A stretch of DNA of 64,000 nt from Magnolia sinica. Lineage: Eukaryota > Streptophyta > Magnoliopsida > Magnoliales > Magnoliaceae. The stretch spans positions 65,502,501 to 65,566,500 of the forward strand of contig NC_080590.1 of assembly GCF_029962835.1 (NCBI RefSeq). Direction: 5' to 3'. Below the pieces are notes generated by a model that was not told where the DNA came from, did no database searches, and was given only the letters and a program-made list of their open reading frames with translations. Made by a program: the position numbers and the translations under genes. Below are positions 23,824-35,599 of this stretch, piece by piece (the first letter of the stretch is position 1; the number at the start of each line of letters is the position of its first letter).

Positions 23824-24700
23824 ACATTTTAAAGATCTAAAATAATTCATTAATTGCAATAAATATTTTTAATTTTTTATTTTTTGCAAAAATTTTGCAA
23901 TAATATACTAGAAAAGGCCCCAAAATTTAAAAATCTCTTGAAAAATTCCCAGGAACATGATTTGCCAATAGGCTATCAAGCCGCCGTACATGATATTATA
24001 CACTACTCAAAACCAAATGCAAACAACTCCCTTCCAACTAAAAAAGAAAAGAAACCTGTCTTACTCATGTACCCACAACTTAATCCCAATCAACTAATTG
24101 CTTTATCCAGCTAATAGGTGGCATGTATGATGCATGATGCGTCAGGCTCCCATAACTCCTAACTGATAAAGAAACCTAATCTCTATAATATATAACATGA
24201 GTAGTGCTTCAAATTTACTCTTGCGATTAGTCATGGGGAGGGGTGTGAATGGTAATTTTGGGATGTGACTAGCCCTTCAACTGATGGTATTTTTGTCTTT
24301 TGAATTCATGGATTCATAAGATGAACCTGCCCTAACTTCTCTTTGCATGTAACCTGCACAGAAGCATAGATAAGGGAGACTTTGCAACAAAGGCTTAGTG
24401 GGGCCCACCACTATGAATATGTGGCATCTATACTATACATATGTTGCGCCAGCTCATGTTAGGATGTCAGACCCAAAGCGAGGTAGATCTAAAGCTTGGG
24501 TGGGCTACAAAAATAGGAAAAAAGTGCATATACACTCACCATTGAAACCATTTTGAGCACCCTTTTTCTCTTTGCGTCAGCTCATACATGCTTATAGCTA
24601 CACCTTTCTCCTCTGTCTCTCCTTTTTATTTTATTTTTTTGTTCTCTCTGCTAATCTCTCCATGTGCATTGCATGTTCATAGTCTCTAGTATAACAATAA
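23824..24700. other. Spacer with a partial MITE
   Basis: 24395-24560 is the left half of the GGGCCCACC/ATGTATGT family (GTGGGGCCCACCACTATGAA, then GCCAGCTCATGTTAGG). The open frame at 23884-24114 is lysine/asparagine-rich by base composition and matches nothing I know. Confidence 0.45.
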
Positions 24701-25480
24701 CTCTTATTACAATGGCATCCCACTTCGTAATCCTCAACAAGCCCCTGATTGTTAGAGTGTTTTGGTACAATCATTGTCCTGTAGCTACCACTCTCTCTAC
24801 ATCTCCAGCATCTTGATGGCCCAGCTCTTCTGTCTTTGTTTTAGAAGTCAGTGCTCTAGTACTCCCCCTTGGCACTGACTGCTTGCTCGACATGTCGAGC
24901 TGCCTTCTAAACTTAGAGAACTTCAGAAATAGTAACCTATTTAACAAACTATGCATAAGATGAGTCCACATACTTCGGGTTAGGTTCCGGTACAGTTAAT
25001 GTTCTTCTTGGCTCTGACATCGTGTCACTCTCTGCCTCACAAAACTATTAAGGGTGCTCATCCTCTGTCGTACCACCGTGCTGTATATTCACTTAGGCTC
25101 TCTGGGTCTCCATGGATGAACTGGTGTATCCTGTACACCCTCATGATGGGAGACATCATCCTACTGTGCGTTTAATCCTTCAGTCTCTCTTAGTCAATTG
25201 GTCCAGTCCCAAATTTATCATCTCAACCCGTCTTCTATGATTCTTCGTGGAGATGAGTAAGGATTTCATCTCCGAAGACCTTCGAACCTGGTATAGCACA
25301 TTATCTTTTAGCCACCAAGATGACACTTCATGAGAACACAAAATCCCATGAGGAATCAAGTACCTCTACTGTTTTCTTTTGCACTTTGTCCCATGAAGAT
25401 TTATTTTAGTGCTTTCTTGTCGAGTTTAGCACGTATTGGCTACACCTAAGCACTTGAGTTATTTCACTGACGGTTTACTT
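24700..25480 (-). mobile_element. Decayed Ty1/copia pol remnant, fossil
   Basis: On the minus strand around 25270-25475 there is a KPSVK..KCLGVANTC-like block followed by a YLIP..SHEVSSW-like block. It resembles the copia integrase-to-RT linker (KPSV..LRVFGC.AYAHVP, then YRL..P....SRDV.F). It is broken many times and heavily diverged. The 24700-25100 part is attributed only by adjacency. Confidence 0.35.
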
Positions 25481-26069
25481 TCATGTAATCTCTTGTACGG
25501 AGAAACAAATCATAATTGAGGTGGTGGGAATCAATTGATGACATAAGCTGTCGTCACAATGCATTCAGCATAATGTTGTGGTTGCTTGTTTTTTGCATAC
25601 ATCATGCTTCAGCACTTCTCTCAGAGATCCTGATTCTTCCTTTTGGATACTGTATCTCTTTGAGATGTATTTGCATAATTCAGCCTATGTACTCTGTACC
25701 TTTTGAGATATGTGTCAAACTCTAACCTATATTCTCCACAATTGACAAATCACCAGTAAAGGATTTTGCAACCGTTTTCCTGTTGGTGATTTTTAGAAAG
25801 ACATGGAAGCGTAAACTTTGCAAAATTTTCAGATTTCAAAATTAAGGATAGGTTACTCATCTAGATACAATCAGATTTTAAAATTGCAAACCCATGTCAG
25901 GATTTTACCGCATATTTGTGTCGTATGATTGTTGCAAAAGTCCGAGTTGATCCTCCAATGTATGAGGTCTCACTCCGATCAATCCCAGAAAAGTTGATAG
26001 TGGAGTAGCCCGCACATGATCCATCTGGCATAGGATTGGGCCGTGCTTGCCTTGGGAACCATTCACCGG

Positions 26070-26104
<35 letters not shown>

Positions 26105-26670
26105 GTCCAAGGGATAGGGACGTTTAAGCCTCTTTCTTGCTCTATCTGCCTTCGGATATTATCTATTTGTAATGAGGAGTTGGGGTTTCAAAGGAAAGTA
26201 CCCCTACAAACTTTGGTATACCTTACTTCATCAAAAGTCTAAAAGCCTACCTCATCCATGCACCCAAATTGACCAAATCCTTCTACTCTATGTGGCCACC
26301 ATCCTTGACCTAATGTCAGCCGATGAGATGGATCCATACATCTCAAACATTGGATGCCCCATCAAGCATGATAAAATTAGTTTAATGGTTAAAATAAAAA
26401 GTTCAACAGTTAAAATCAATTGATTAAACATTAAAACATTTAAAATGCATTGGCCAACTTAAAAATCAGTTGATGGACAGTCCAAACTTCAAGATCGGCC
26501 CACTAAATGTATCCTTGGTAACCAAGTGGATCCCATGTTGAAGTAAATGGGCTTCTATAGTATTCTAATGCATGTGCCCAACCAAACTTGTACGTCAGGC
26601 ACTAGCGCAACCTTGCAGGGTGAGTTAAAGCCCAAAATAATAGGACCATGAAGTCCCCACACAACCTCAA
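25481..26670. other. Spacer with CT microsatellite
   Basis: (CT)n at 26072-26101. No gene recognised. ORFs over the CT run are low-complexity artefacts. Confidence 0.5.
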
Positions 26671-26680
26671 ATCTAAGGAT

Positions 26681-27387
26681 TAGAGGTGTACACGAGTCGA
26701 TCCGAGCTGAGCTTTGCCTAGCTCGACTCAACTCGGCCAGCTAGAGTCCTCAGCTCGAGCTCGGCGCAGCTCGGCTCGGCCATCGAGCTTGGATTGGCAG
26801 CTCGGCTCGGCTCGGTCAATAGCTCGGTCCAGTTCGAGCCAAGTTTGTGCTGAGTTCGAGTTCGAGTTCCTGTCATCCGGATAGATGCTGGAAAAATGGA
26901 GAGAGAGGAGAGGAGACTCACTTTTCAGTTGCCGGTCGTCTGGACAGACGCTGGAAAATAGAGGGAGGAAAGGAAGGAGAGTAATCGCCGGTTGGGCACT
27001 GGAGAATGACGAGAAATAGAGGAGAGTGCCACTGGTATTGGTCGCCGGTCGCTGTTTGTGCGTTGAAGAGACGGTTTGGGCGTTGGGGTTAGGGTTGGGC
27101 AAACAGCTGCGATGATTTGGGTGCTGGGGGGTTAAGGTTCGATTTTTTATATATACTTACTCAAAAATCGATCCGAGACGATCCAAGCTGAGCCGAACCG
27201 AGTCGAGTTTGAACTCAATACCGAGTCGAGTCGAGCTAGGTCCAGCTCAAACTCGACTCGAAAAGTTTTGAGCTCATTAAAACTGGCTCAACTCTGCTCG
27301 AACACAGTTTCGATCTAAGTCGAGTCAAGCTTTTTCCGAGTCGATCCGAGCGAGCTAACGAGTTAATTCGACTCATGTACACCTCTA
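26681..27387. mobile_element. hAT non-autonomous element with perfect TSD
   Basis: 707 bp. Left end TAGAGGTGTACACGAGTCGA, right end (reverse complement) TAGAGGTGTACATGAGTCGA. It is flanked by identical 8-bp CTAAGGAT at 26673-26680 and 27388-27395, the hAT hallmark. Subterminal regions are packed with GAGCTCGGCTCGGCT / GAGTCGAGTCGAG repeats, likely transposase-binding motifs. The interior (26880-27130) has no intact ORF; overlapping minus-strand frames read through the repeats. Confidence 0.9.
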
Positions 27388-27395
27388 CTAAGGAT

Positions 27396-28180
27396 TAGCC
27401 AAAGCTAGTACACAATCAAGTCGTTCAGGTCTAGGCATAATGTGTCTCCCAAACTAGAGATGATGCAATCTTTCAGTGTAAGTGCTCATCTAGGCATAAA
27501 CACAAGAACCTACAATCTGTCAACAATCACAGTCTCATCTGGGGTAGGGCATAGGTATTGGTAGCCCTATGGTGGAGACCTTTCATTGCAACTTGTTGTT
27601 GGCTCCCACACATAGGATGACCAATTAAGCCTTTCACGGATTGCCCACTCCCACAACTATGGTCATGGAATTTAGGATACTGAGATCTATGAAACACAGC
27701 TCTCCCTTGCCCAGTGGTGGTAGTGTCCAAACTCATCTTACCCTCCGACACGATAGGAAACCCTCTCCTTTAGCCCACGATATAGCCACATGTTTCATTA
27801 TTTCCACATGTCATTACTTGTGGCAAAGGAAGAACATTCCATTAATGAATAATTGAGGTCATACATAAAACATTGGCTTTCCAAGCTAATATTCATAAAA
27901 CAAAGGCAAGTATATAGCACATGTAATCTTGGTACCCAATTATTCAAGATTTTTGTTTATCAAATCATGAAATTTTAGAAAATGTGGACCTAGATACCCC
28001 CAAATTCTTCTCCTATTATACCTTTAATGAAGCCTCAAAAGAGCCTTCTTCTTCCTCAACTCCTCTTGTTTAGGGTACTCTCAAGATTGGTGGTTTGGAA
28101 AAAAATGAGAAGGGTATTGGGGACTAGGATTGTATTTAACAATGAGGGAGAAGGGTCTCCAACCCATTACTACTACTACC
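27396..28180. other. No recognised gene
   Basis: Unique-looking DNA. Open frames of 70-75 codons on both strands around 27527-27856 match nothing I know and overlap one another. Confidence 0.35.

Positions 28181-28182
<2 letters not shown>

Positions 28183-28227
<45 letters not shown>
28183..28227. repeat. (CT)n microsatellite
   Basis: About 22 CT units, preceded by a TAC triplet run. The Ser-Leu and Arg-Glu open frames across it are artefacts. Confidence 0.95.
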
Positions 28228-28231
<4 letters not shown>

Positions 28232-28327
28232 ATCCACACTCTACCAATTACCGCACTCACTACGCTCCTTGAACACAACGAGGATATTGCTGCCACTCTA
28301 ATCATATTACACGATCACCAATAGTGG

Positions 28328-28990
28328 GGCCCACCAGCCTGCTCATACACTTGAGATCAAATGGCTAATCCGATTTGGTTTGATCAAAACCGTTGATTTG
28401 TGATGGACCACCTGATGGAAAAATCTAACATTGTACCACTTGGGCCGCATAAATTAACATTTCCTATTGAAAATGAGTTTGAGAAGCTTTTTTTTTTTTT
28501 TTTTTAAATCATGTATCAAATATTTATGAAATATCTACTAAGCATTTTCCAAAGTCCAAACTTTAAAGAACCACCGTCGTTAGAAATATAGATTACCCCT
28601 TGGATCTCGTCCATTGAGACTAGTCCTAGATCATTGTAGTCGTCAAGTGAAGCCAATCATGTTACTAGCAATCCAGTCACATAGACCTCAAGTGTAGAAG
28701 TGTGGCATGAATACGTGTCAAATGTGATCATATTCATATTCCTAAGTTTCCCTGTTAACTCTACTAAAAGATGCTTTCTGTCTTTGACAGAGGCCCAAAT
28801 TATTCTGCTTACTCATCTCAAACACGTGTAAATAAATTAAGAAGTAGAAATTAATTTTATGACAGAATCATGAATGTATACTTAAATGTAATCACACCAA
28901 AGTGTTTGTATATACTAACCATAATCCCAGTGATCTAGAACTCATTAAGCCAGCCACTCACTTCAATGTACTTAGAAGTTAAGCTCTTTA
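28328..28990. other. Spacer, no recognised gene
   Basis: Begins with a GTGGGGCCCACCAG motif of the local repeat family, with a run of T near 28491-28505. Nothing else recognised. Confidence 0.35.
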
Positions 28991-28994
28991 GTAG

Positions 28995-29345
28995 CAGATC
29001 TGTGTGTCCCCGCATCCCATAGGCTACCCCACTCGAGCCCGGTGTGAAAATGCACCCATATTAATCACCCCCGGTGAGGAGTCTCGAACACAAGACCTCC
29101 CACTCTGATACCACTTTGATGCAGGACAATTGACCACTTGCTCTAAAAGCTCGAACCAATAGAGAGTGGTGAATCAATCCCTTTATCTCATAGCCCAGGC
29201 CCCACATCGCATGGTTTAGGACCTCGGCCGAACCTCCTCGTGGGCCCCACTTTACATGTGTTCCGATTCACACAACCCACCCACCCCGAGTGTGTTCTTG
29301 CATCCCATAGGCTACTCCACTCGAGCCCGGTGTGAAAACCCTGCA
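28995..29345 (-). mobile_element. TRIM-like miniature LTR element, fossil
   Basis: A direct repeat, CATCCCATAGGCTACCCCAC then TCGAGCCCGGTGTGAAAA (about 29010-29052 and 29300-29338), flanks a short interior. On the minus strand the interior contains GTGGTATCAGAGTGGGAGGT near 29096-29115, which matches the usual initiator-Met tRNA primer-binding site (TGGTATCAGAGC). Short direct terminal repeats, a PBS and no coding room fit a terminal-repeat retrotransposon in miniature. One end appears shortened. Confidence 0.5.
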
Positions 29346-29519
29346 TTAGCTATGGGCCCAAAAAACAGGCCAATCCATGACTTTAGTGGGCTACGTGCAC
29401 ACACATGGACACGCTAGATTCATAATTCATTCATTGCTCTTTCGCAAAAGCAGTTTGGAATGATTTCTTTCAACTGTTAGGAGTGGTGTGGGTGTTACCA
29501 GGTTCTATAGAAGTTTTTT

Positions 29520-29845
29520 TTTTTTTTTAATGCCATGGAGGAGGTAGTGGAACAACGGGGACAAAAACTGGAGATTGGCTATGCTGGCAGGTTTATGGGG
29601 TCTATGGAGAGAGAATGAGTGATGTTTTAGAAATAGTAAAGGGAGTGCCTCAAATGTGTTTAGGAGGGCTAAAGAGCAGGTTGAGGAATGGGCTTTGGCT
29701 ATAAATCTCTATAGCCAATTCCCAATTTCTTGACAGTCGCTGTAAATTGTTGTTTGTATATGTATTTTTTGCGTATGCCTTTTTAACCACATTATCATTG
29801 TTCAAAAAAAGAAAAAGAGAGAAAAAAAAAAAAAAAGAAGCTACC
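29520..29845 (+). mobile_element. 5'-truncated LINE (L1-type) tail
   Basis: Translation of 29590-29735 gives a GLWRERNERCFRNSKGS-type block followed by FRRAKEQVEEWALA, the conserved C-terminal end of plant L1 ORF2 (W.IW.ERN.R.F, then ...W). A short AT-rich 3' part and an A-rich tail at about 29806-29840 follow. Only the last ~70 codons remain. Confidence 0.65.
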
Positions 29846-31340
29846 CTACAAAATAGGATAAACTCCATATTATCTCAAAAACTCATTACTGTATTTATTA
29901 TGATTCATCATTTGCAGCATCAAACATATATCAAAGTGTCAATGTTGGGCTTTCGTGATGCTTGCCTTGCAAATCTAGAAAGGGAGGTGGAATTCCCTGT
30001 AACCATCTTGTGCCTATGGAGATTTGGTGGAGTGGACATTTCATAGTTTTTATAGGTGGAATGAAGATTCAATGGTGCCAACATATAAGAAAATATCAAA
30101 TATTATAAAATTCTTATGATGTGTGTGGAATTTACTATATTTGTGTGGCTATTAAAATTGGTTGTGTTAAATTCACCACTTGCTGGATTGGAGCCCACTT
30201 GATTTTCTAGCTGGTTTGATGAAGGAAAGCAATCAAGCGTCAAATAATGCACTTTTTAAAATTTTTTTCTAATTAGCTGAAATCCTTGGGGCAATTTGCT
30301 GGCATTCAGATAAAATACTAAATGGTAATTGGGAACCTTTCTTAGCTTGGTTTTGGTAGTATAAGCTCAAAGGGGCATGCCCATTTGCAGCCAAACATGG
30401 CACATGTGCCACATTCTGAGGTGTTTGTGCATTTGGCAAAGCTTAAATTCCAAGCCTTCTTTAGTTTGAGTTGGAGACGATTGTTCGGTCGGTACAAATC
30501 TTTATACTTGCCTGATTCTTGTTCTTTTAGAATCTTGAAGACACAGATATGTGCACAACTACATATGGGTGTTGGAAATGATACCTTTTAGAAGTCGGAA
30601 TTGCTTGCATTTACCATTCAAATATTTGATACAATAAAATAATGATCCAGATATGTATTTATTTGTTTTTAGAAATAAGCCTGCTAGACCTGTATGTGTT
30701 TAAGAGCTTGCTGATTCTGCAAGAACATGTGTTAATATGGCAAAGTGTCCGAAATCAGAGCTTTCCTTTGGGTGGACCACACTGTTTTTGTCTTCTGGTC
30801 TAAAAATCAGACTGCTTCACTCTTAAAGTTGGCTAGTGTATAAACAATTCAGTGGATATAAAACATTGTTTAGCCATCCATTTGTTTTGCACGTTGTGGG
30901 CCACCTGAGCGAAACCGCCTGGTTTCTGAGCCACGATATCTTGTTACTGTGCTGCACCCGATGGAAAGCTCAGCTCTTATATGTGTGTGTAAATGGGCAG
31001 GGTCTGTGCACGTGTGGTCCCTGCAAACATCATTTAGAAACACTGAAAAAATAACTGGTAATAATAACAAACTTCAAAATCCATTATTTATTGCAAGAAG
31101 TATCCCCAAATAAAAGATTATAACTAACAAAATGTAAAATTAGTATTTTTTTACACGAGCATGCTAGGAATGTCAGACACAGAGAAAGGGAAATGTGTAT
31201 AAAGTACCAGGTCCTTTCTACCAGATAATGATTGCTTGCTTCACACTCCTCTAAATGCGGCCATGCGTGTTAAACTGGCGCTTTTGTTGGACCTCTGATC
31301 CATGTATCAGGTGGGATCCTCCTTGTGGATGACTTGCCCA
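29846..31340. other. No recognised gene
   Basis: Low-copy-looking AT-rich DNA. Open frames at 29747-30046, 30385-30591 and 30836-31054 resemble no family I know. No repeats recognised apart from weak traces of the GGGCCCACC family near 30770-30900. Confidence 0.35.
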
Positions 31341-31346
31341 AAACTT

Positions 31347-31490
31347 TCTGGTGGTTAAACAATTAGGTAGGACATACATGCATGAAAACCAAAATATCTG
31401 GTTGTTAAAAAATTAGGTAGGACATACATGCATGAAAAGCAAAAGATCTGGTTGTTAAGGAATTAGGTAGGACATCCATTTATGAAAACT
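31347..31490. repeat. Three tandem copies of a 50-bp unit
   Basis: Units at 31347, 31397 and 31447, each reading TCTGGTTGTTAAAAAATTAG then GTAGGACATACATGCATGAA. The first two are nearly identical and the third is more diverged. Confidence 0.9.
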
Positions 31491-31499
31491 ACCCGTGTG

Positions 31500-32330
31500 A
31501 AAATTTTGCACGTTTTGTTAGACTGTCCATTATTTCGTTAAATATCTGGTATAAATGATTATGTCGATTGGTCTGATAATTTGGTGGGGTCATATACGAT
31601 TTGACCATTTGGGTCCAACCTGATAGGTGGTTAAGATGTCCCACATGCCACGCTTGAAGACTCAAATTCTTTCTTACCTAAGGCACTGAAAGTACCTGAA
31701 ATTGGAATGGTCTTTTGTTCGAACAAAATTCTAGCTAACTACGAGAAAAGACTCATAAGATGAGATTTTCTCGATGCAATATTGTTGTTTGATGTTGCGC
31801 TAAAGTTGGTAGACGCCTGTTTTCATCGGAATATATATTTCATGCAGTGAATCAGGAGAGTCTGAGGATGGTGGTTAGTCGGGTTTGTGTTTGTGTTATT
31901 CAGTGAATTCTAATTACTCTGTGACTACATGGAGGCTCAATGCTTTGCTAAAATTGTAAGATCTTCACAACTCACATTGTTTTCGCTAAGCTTGACAGAC
32001 CTCTTCATGTGGCCACTAGTCACATGCGTGGGACATGAGCCATTCATAGGCGGATGCAAGAATCAGGTCAGTGCACTCATTGGGTGGCCTTGTGTATGTT
32101 GAGCGTGGACCATTCATTCTCTAGACTTTATTGTCTTCATACATGTGGCCCACCTGATGAGTTGACTGGCTGAGCTTCCGCTACATCGTCTATACGCTGG
32201 TTTGGAAGGTCCGTACATGTTCCAAGTTGGTGCCCGTAGCTTCATACAGAGGCGTATGTTGTCTTAGAAAAGCTGATATTTACATATTACTCAATTCGTG
32301 GATCAAGTCCAGTATTGCCATGAATGTGCC
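31500..32330. other. No recognised gene
   Basis: Traces of GGTGGGG/CCCACATG-type repeat sequence only. Confidence 0.35.
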
Positions 32331-32339
32331 CACCTTCGA

Positions 32340-32995
32340 CATGAATGCAAGTGTTGAGTAGGATTTTGTTCCTGTGTGGTCTATGATTACAACTGCTTTC
32401 ACTTGGGCAGGATTGAATCCTAATAGCTGTATTGAAGGAGATGATGCTATTAGTTCCCTTTCTCTTGCTAGCCATCACTGTAATATTGGGTTTTTAGTTT
32501 GGGAAACTGTTAAAGCTTAATTTACTGGGCGGGGTCATTTTATTATACTCAAGGGCCAGTTTTGATACAAGGAATCCTCACCGAAAGATTTGATATGCGC
32601 AATGGTTATATTTTACTTCTCTATATTTACAAAATCTCCTAGATCCCAAATTTTAGTGTTCTATTTGTTTTGTATGTGGCATTTCTATATTCTTTAAGCA
32701 ACGGTCACCCTTTATCTTGTGTTAGAGAATTGCAACTGTGACTAAAGCTAATGTTTACTTTGTGTTTCCATGATTCTCTCTGTAATTCAAATGAAGAGGA
32801 AATGTAATAATTGTGGAATATAGGATTGTGGTTATACAAACTAGTCGGGCCTGTAAGCTGAATTTGAACGCAGGTACTCAAGTGTTGAGTAGTATTTCGT
32901 GTCTTGCGTGGTCCATGATTACAATTGCTTTCACTCAGGCAGGATTGAATGCTAATAGCTACTTTGAAGGAGATGGTATTATTTATTAGTTCACT
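32340..32995. repeat. Direct duplication of a ~115-bp segment, 540 bp apart
   Basis: 32345-32460 and 32878-32995 share CAAGTGTTGAGTAGNATTT, TGATTACAACTGCTTTCACT and GGCAGGATTGAATNCTAATAG. Neither copy is clearly coding. The function and nature of the segment are unknown. Confidence 0.75.
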
Positions 32996-33019
32996 TATTT
33001 GTGCACTTTGTTTTTCAAT

Positions 33020-34127
33020 CATGTGCGTCTATGTGTCAGGGAGTTGGTTGAGCCCTTGGAAGCTGAAGACCAAAGACACATGAAGACTAGAGCATTAAGG
33101 AAGTGAAGAATATGTAAATGAGGTACCTTAGTGACTCTGACCTTGACCCAAAACAACCCTTAGCCTTTATATGATCCTAACCTATGTAGGTAAACGCTGT
33201 TGATCATCCCTTTGCCTTAGAACCAAAATTGGAACATGATAAGTAAGGTTAAAAGAGGTACGGGCTGTTGTAAAACAAACTGCCCAAATAACAGCCATCG
33301 AGCGATCTTCAATCAATCGATCAAGGCCAAAACTATCTAGTAAGTTTTTCAGGTAAATATGAATTTTGGCCAATCGATCAATGTCCCCTAGTCGATCGAT
33401 CGAGGGTAGCCCAAATCGTCCAACAAGCATTTTTGGATATAAGCTGGATCTGGCCGATCGATCAACAATACCGATTTTTGTCCCTTTTTTTTTACCATTC
33501 GAACTTGTTTCCTTTATAAAGGGCATTCATGCATTAGGCTCTTGGATGGATTTTAGGTGCAATAGAAGCTTGGGAGATTCCCCACTCATATCCCACATTC
33601 CTAGCCTCTAGCTCCATGAGATCTAAGTCATCTTCCCTGTGATTCATCACTTGAAAGAGGATTCCAACCTCATTGAAGAAGATGAACTCGATCTCCACTT
33701 TGTTCTAGAGATTAGACTTGAACCCATAGTAAAATCCTTGTTTAAATCATCTATAATACCCGTCTAGGTGAACCACTAGGAATTACAACCTTTCCATATG
33801 TTGTAGGAGATTCACCCAACCTCCCATCAGCTTAGTCATCTCAATGGAGCATCGCATACAAGATGTTTGATCTTGGAGTTGAAGTATTGGCAAAGCATCG
33901 GCATCAACGATTGGGAGAGCAAAATGGGAGCTGATTGAAGCACGGGAGAACATTAATCAAGCAACCCAAGAAGGCGCGTCAAAGGGGCTCAATTCAACAG
34001 GTAAGTGTCATGTATGAGTCCACACTCTCTTTCCTTGTGTAGGATTGAGGGTAAGAGTTTGTAACCCAAACTCGATAGGTTCTTGTGTCGGACCTAGGCT
34101 CTTGGAAGCATAACACATAAGCTTACC
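33020..34127. repeat. Probable LTR-type repeat ending at the LRR fragment
   Basis: Contains repeated ATCGATCGATC-type motifs (33295-33470), a TTTATAAAGGGCATTC TATA-like site (about 33512-33527) and a purine/pyrimidine leader, as in plant copia LTRs. No coding domain and no sure ends. It abuts the LRR sequence, so it may have inserted into that gene. Confidence 0.3.
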
Positions 34128-34410
34128 ATGTGCAGGCTTGCAAGGTAAGCTTGATAACTTGAGCTTCCTGTCATTTCCAAACCTCCTCCATCCCAATCTC
34201 AGTCACAACACCTTCACTGGAAACATCCCAGCCCATATTGGCACTCTTTGCAAACTCACATCCCTGTATCTGTCTGCAAATAATCTTTCTGGCATTTTAC
34301 CACTCTCAATGTCTAATCTTAGTAGCATTTCCGAGCTCGGCATCTCGTCTAATGAAATAAGAGGCGAACTAGCTCCCATTTTCTTCACCAATTGGATCAA
34401 ACTCATTTTT
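34128..34410 (+). pseudogene. LRR receptor-like kinase fragment (MIK2/MDIS1-interacting type)
   Basis: Encodes about 90 residues of plant-type leucine-rich repeats: FPNLLHPNLSHNTFTGNIP, then LCKLTSLYLSANNLSGILP, then ISELGISSNEIRGEL, ending FFTNWIKL. Spacing and wording match the ectodomain of LRR-XII/MIK2-like receptor kinases, where ..NWT.LTSLQLQNNSFTG follows. There is no start, signal peptide, membrane segment or kinase. The frame runs straight into a LINE (34411-35557). About 35548-35590, WIGLTLQNDSNIP, looks like the resumed LRR reading after the insertion. This is a broken host gene. Confidence 0.75.
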
Positions 34411-35557
34411 ATTTTTATTTTTTTGAACGATGATGATTTTATTAAAAGGCTGCAGCCAGTAACAAAAAAGAAATAAAATTACAACCCAACCCAACTAACT
34501 GGGAGTGAATCAAGCAACTTTGAAGCAAAGACCCACTCTTGCATCATTGATTTCGCTTTTTGGAAGACCACTGAAACAAGCTTTTGTTTGTTGTTAAAGC
34601 AATGATCATTCTGTTCTAGCCAAATACACCAGATAACTGAGAGAAGGGACATACGCCAAGCATGAGTCCCAATCTTTCCTATTCCCCCCTCCGTACCATG
34701 CCATGGAGAAATCACGAATCGACCTCGCAGCCACCCTACTCAGAACAAGAGGAAGAGGTTATCCCACATTTTACTTGTGAAGGGGCAATGAATAAAGAGA
34801 TGATCCATTGATTCTGCTGCTTTATAACACATAATACAAACATTCGGGAGAGCCATATTCCTTTTTTAGAGATTGTCCACTGTTAGGACCTTACAACCCT
34901 CTAACCATGCAAACGCTACCACCTTTGGAGGGGTACTGTATCGCCAAATGTGAGCTGAAGGGATTTCCTCTTCTAACACACGACCTCCACCAAAGGTCTT
35001 ATAAAGAGACTTTATCGAAAATGTTCCAGACTTTTCAAACAACCATCTGAAAGAATACTTTCTGAAGTTGACGGCAGCACTTTGGACAACAATTGAAGCG
35101 AACTAGATAACTCATTAAACTCTTCATCTTCCAAGTCCCTCCTACATGGAGGAGTCCAAATGGCATTCTCCCCATGCATTGAGAAGCATTTATCAACCCT
35201 CAAATTCCTCTCCAACACAATTCTTGCTAACCACAGAAATATGACGTTTAGCTTTTGATCCCCCATCCAAACATCTTCCCAAAACGTTATATCTCTACCA
35301 TCACCCAAATGGAATCCCATCCCTTCCCGAACTGCCGGTTCCAATAAAGCCACCATTCTCCACAAATGTGAAGCCCTATATAGAGAAGAAGATTTTGTCC
35401 ACCTACCGGTTGTTTCTACTCCATATTTTCCTCCCAACACCTCCCTCCATAATGTATCTACCTCTACCCCAAACCGCCAAACCCATTTCCATAATCTGTA
35501 AAACAGTATTACAGACCCATTTGTTGGACATGCTTGCTTGGTGGATAGGCTTGACAC
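34411..35557 (-). mobile_element. 5'-truncated L1-type LINE inserted in LRR sequence
   Basis: Minus-strand reading gives the C-terminal part of ORF2. 35557-35012 encodes a LWRMVALLEPAVREGMGF..LGDGRDITFWEDVW segment (the region after RT, with the conserved GDG..I.FW.D.W motif). Around 34850-34730 there is C..C....ESMDHLFIHCPF, the zf-RVT zinc knuckle, and 34715-34479 encodes the IWCIWLEQNDHCF end. The 3' UTR and poly-A (T-rich on the + strand, 34408-34422) complete it. The RT catalytic core and all upstream parts are absent. There are frame breaks between segments. Confidence 0.85.
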
Positions 35558-35599
35558 TTCAAAATGATAGCAATATTCCTTTTGTCTTTGCTTTCAGTG

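Noticed and set aside
29090-29120. tRNA gene
   Set aside because: Only a primer-binding-site-like stretch complementary to Met-tRNA is present; no cloverleaf.
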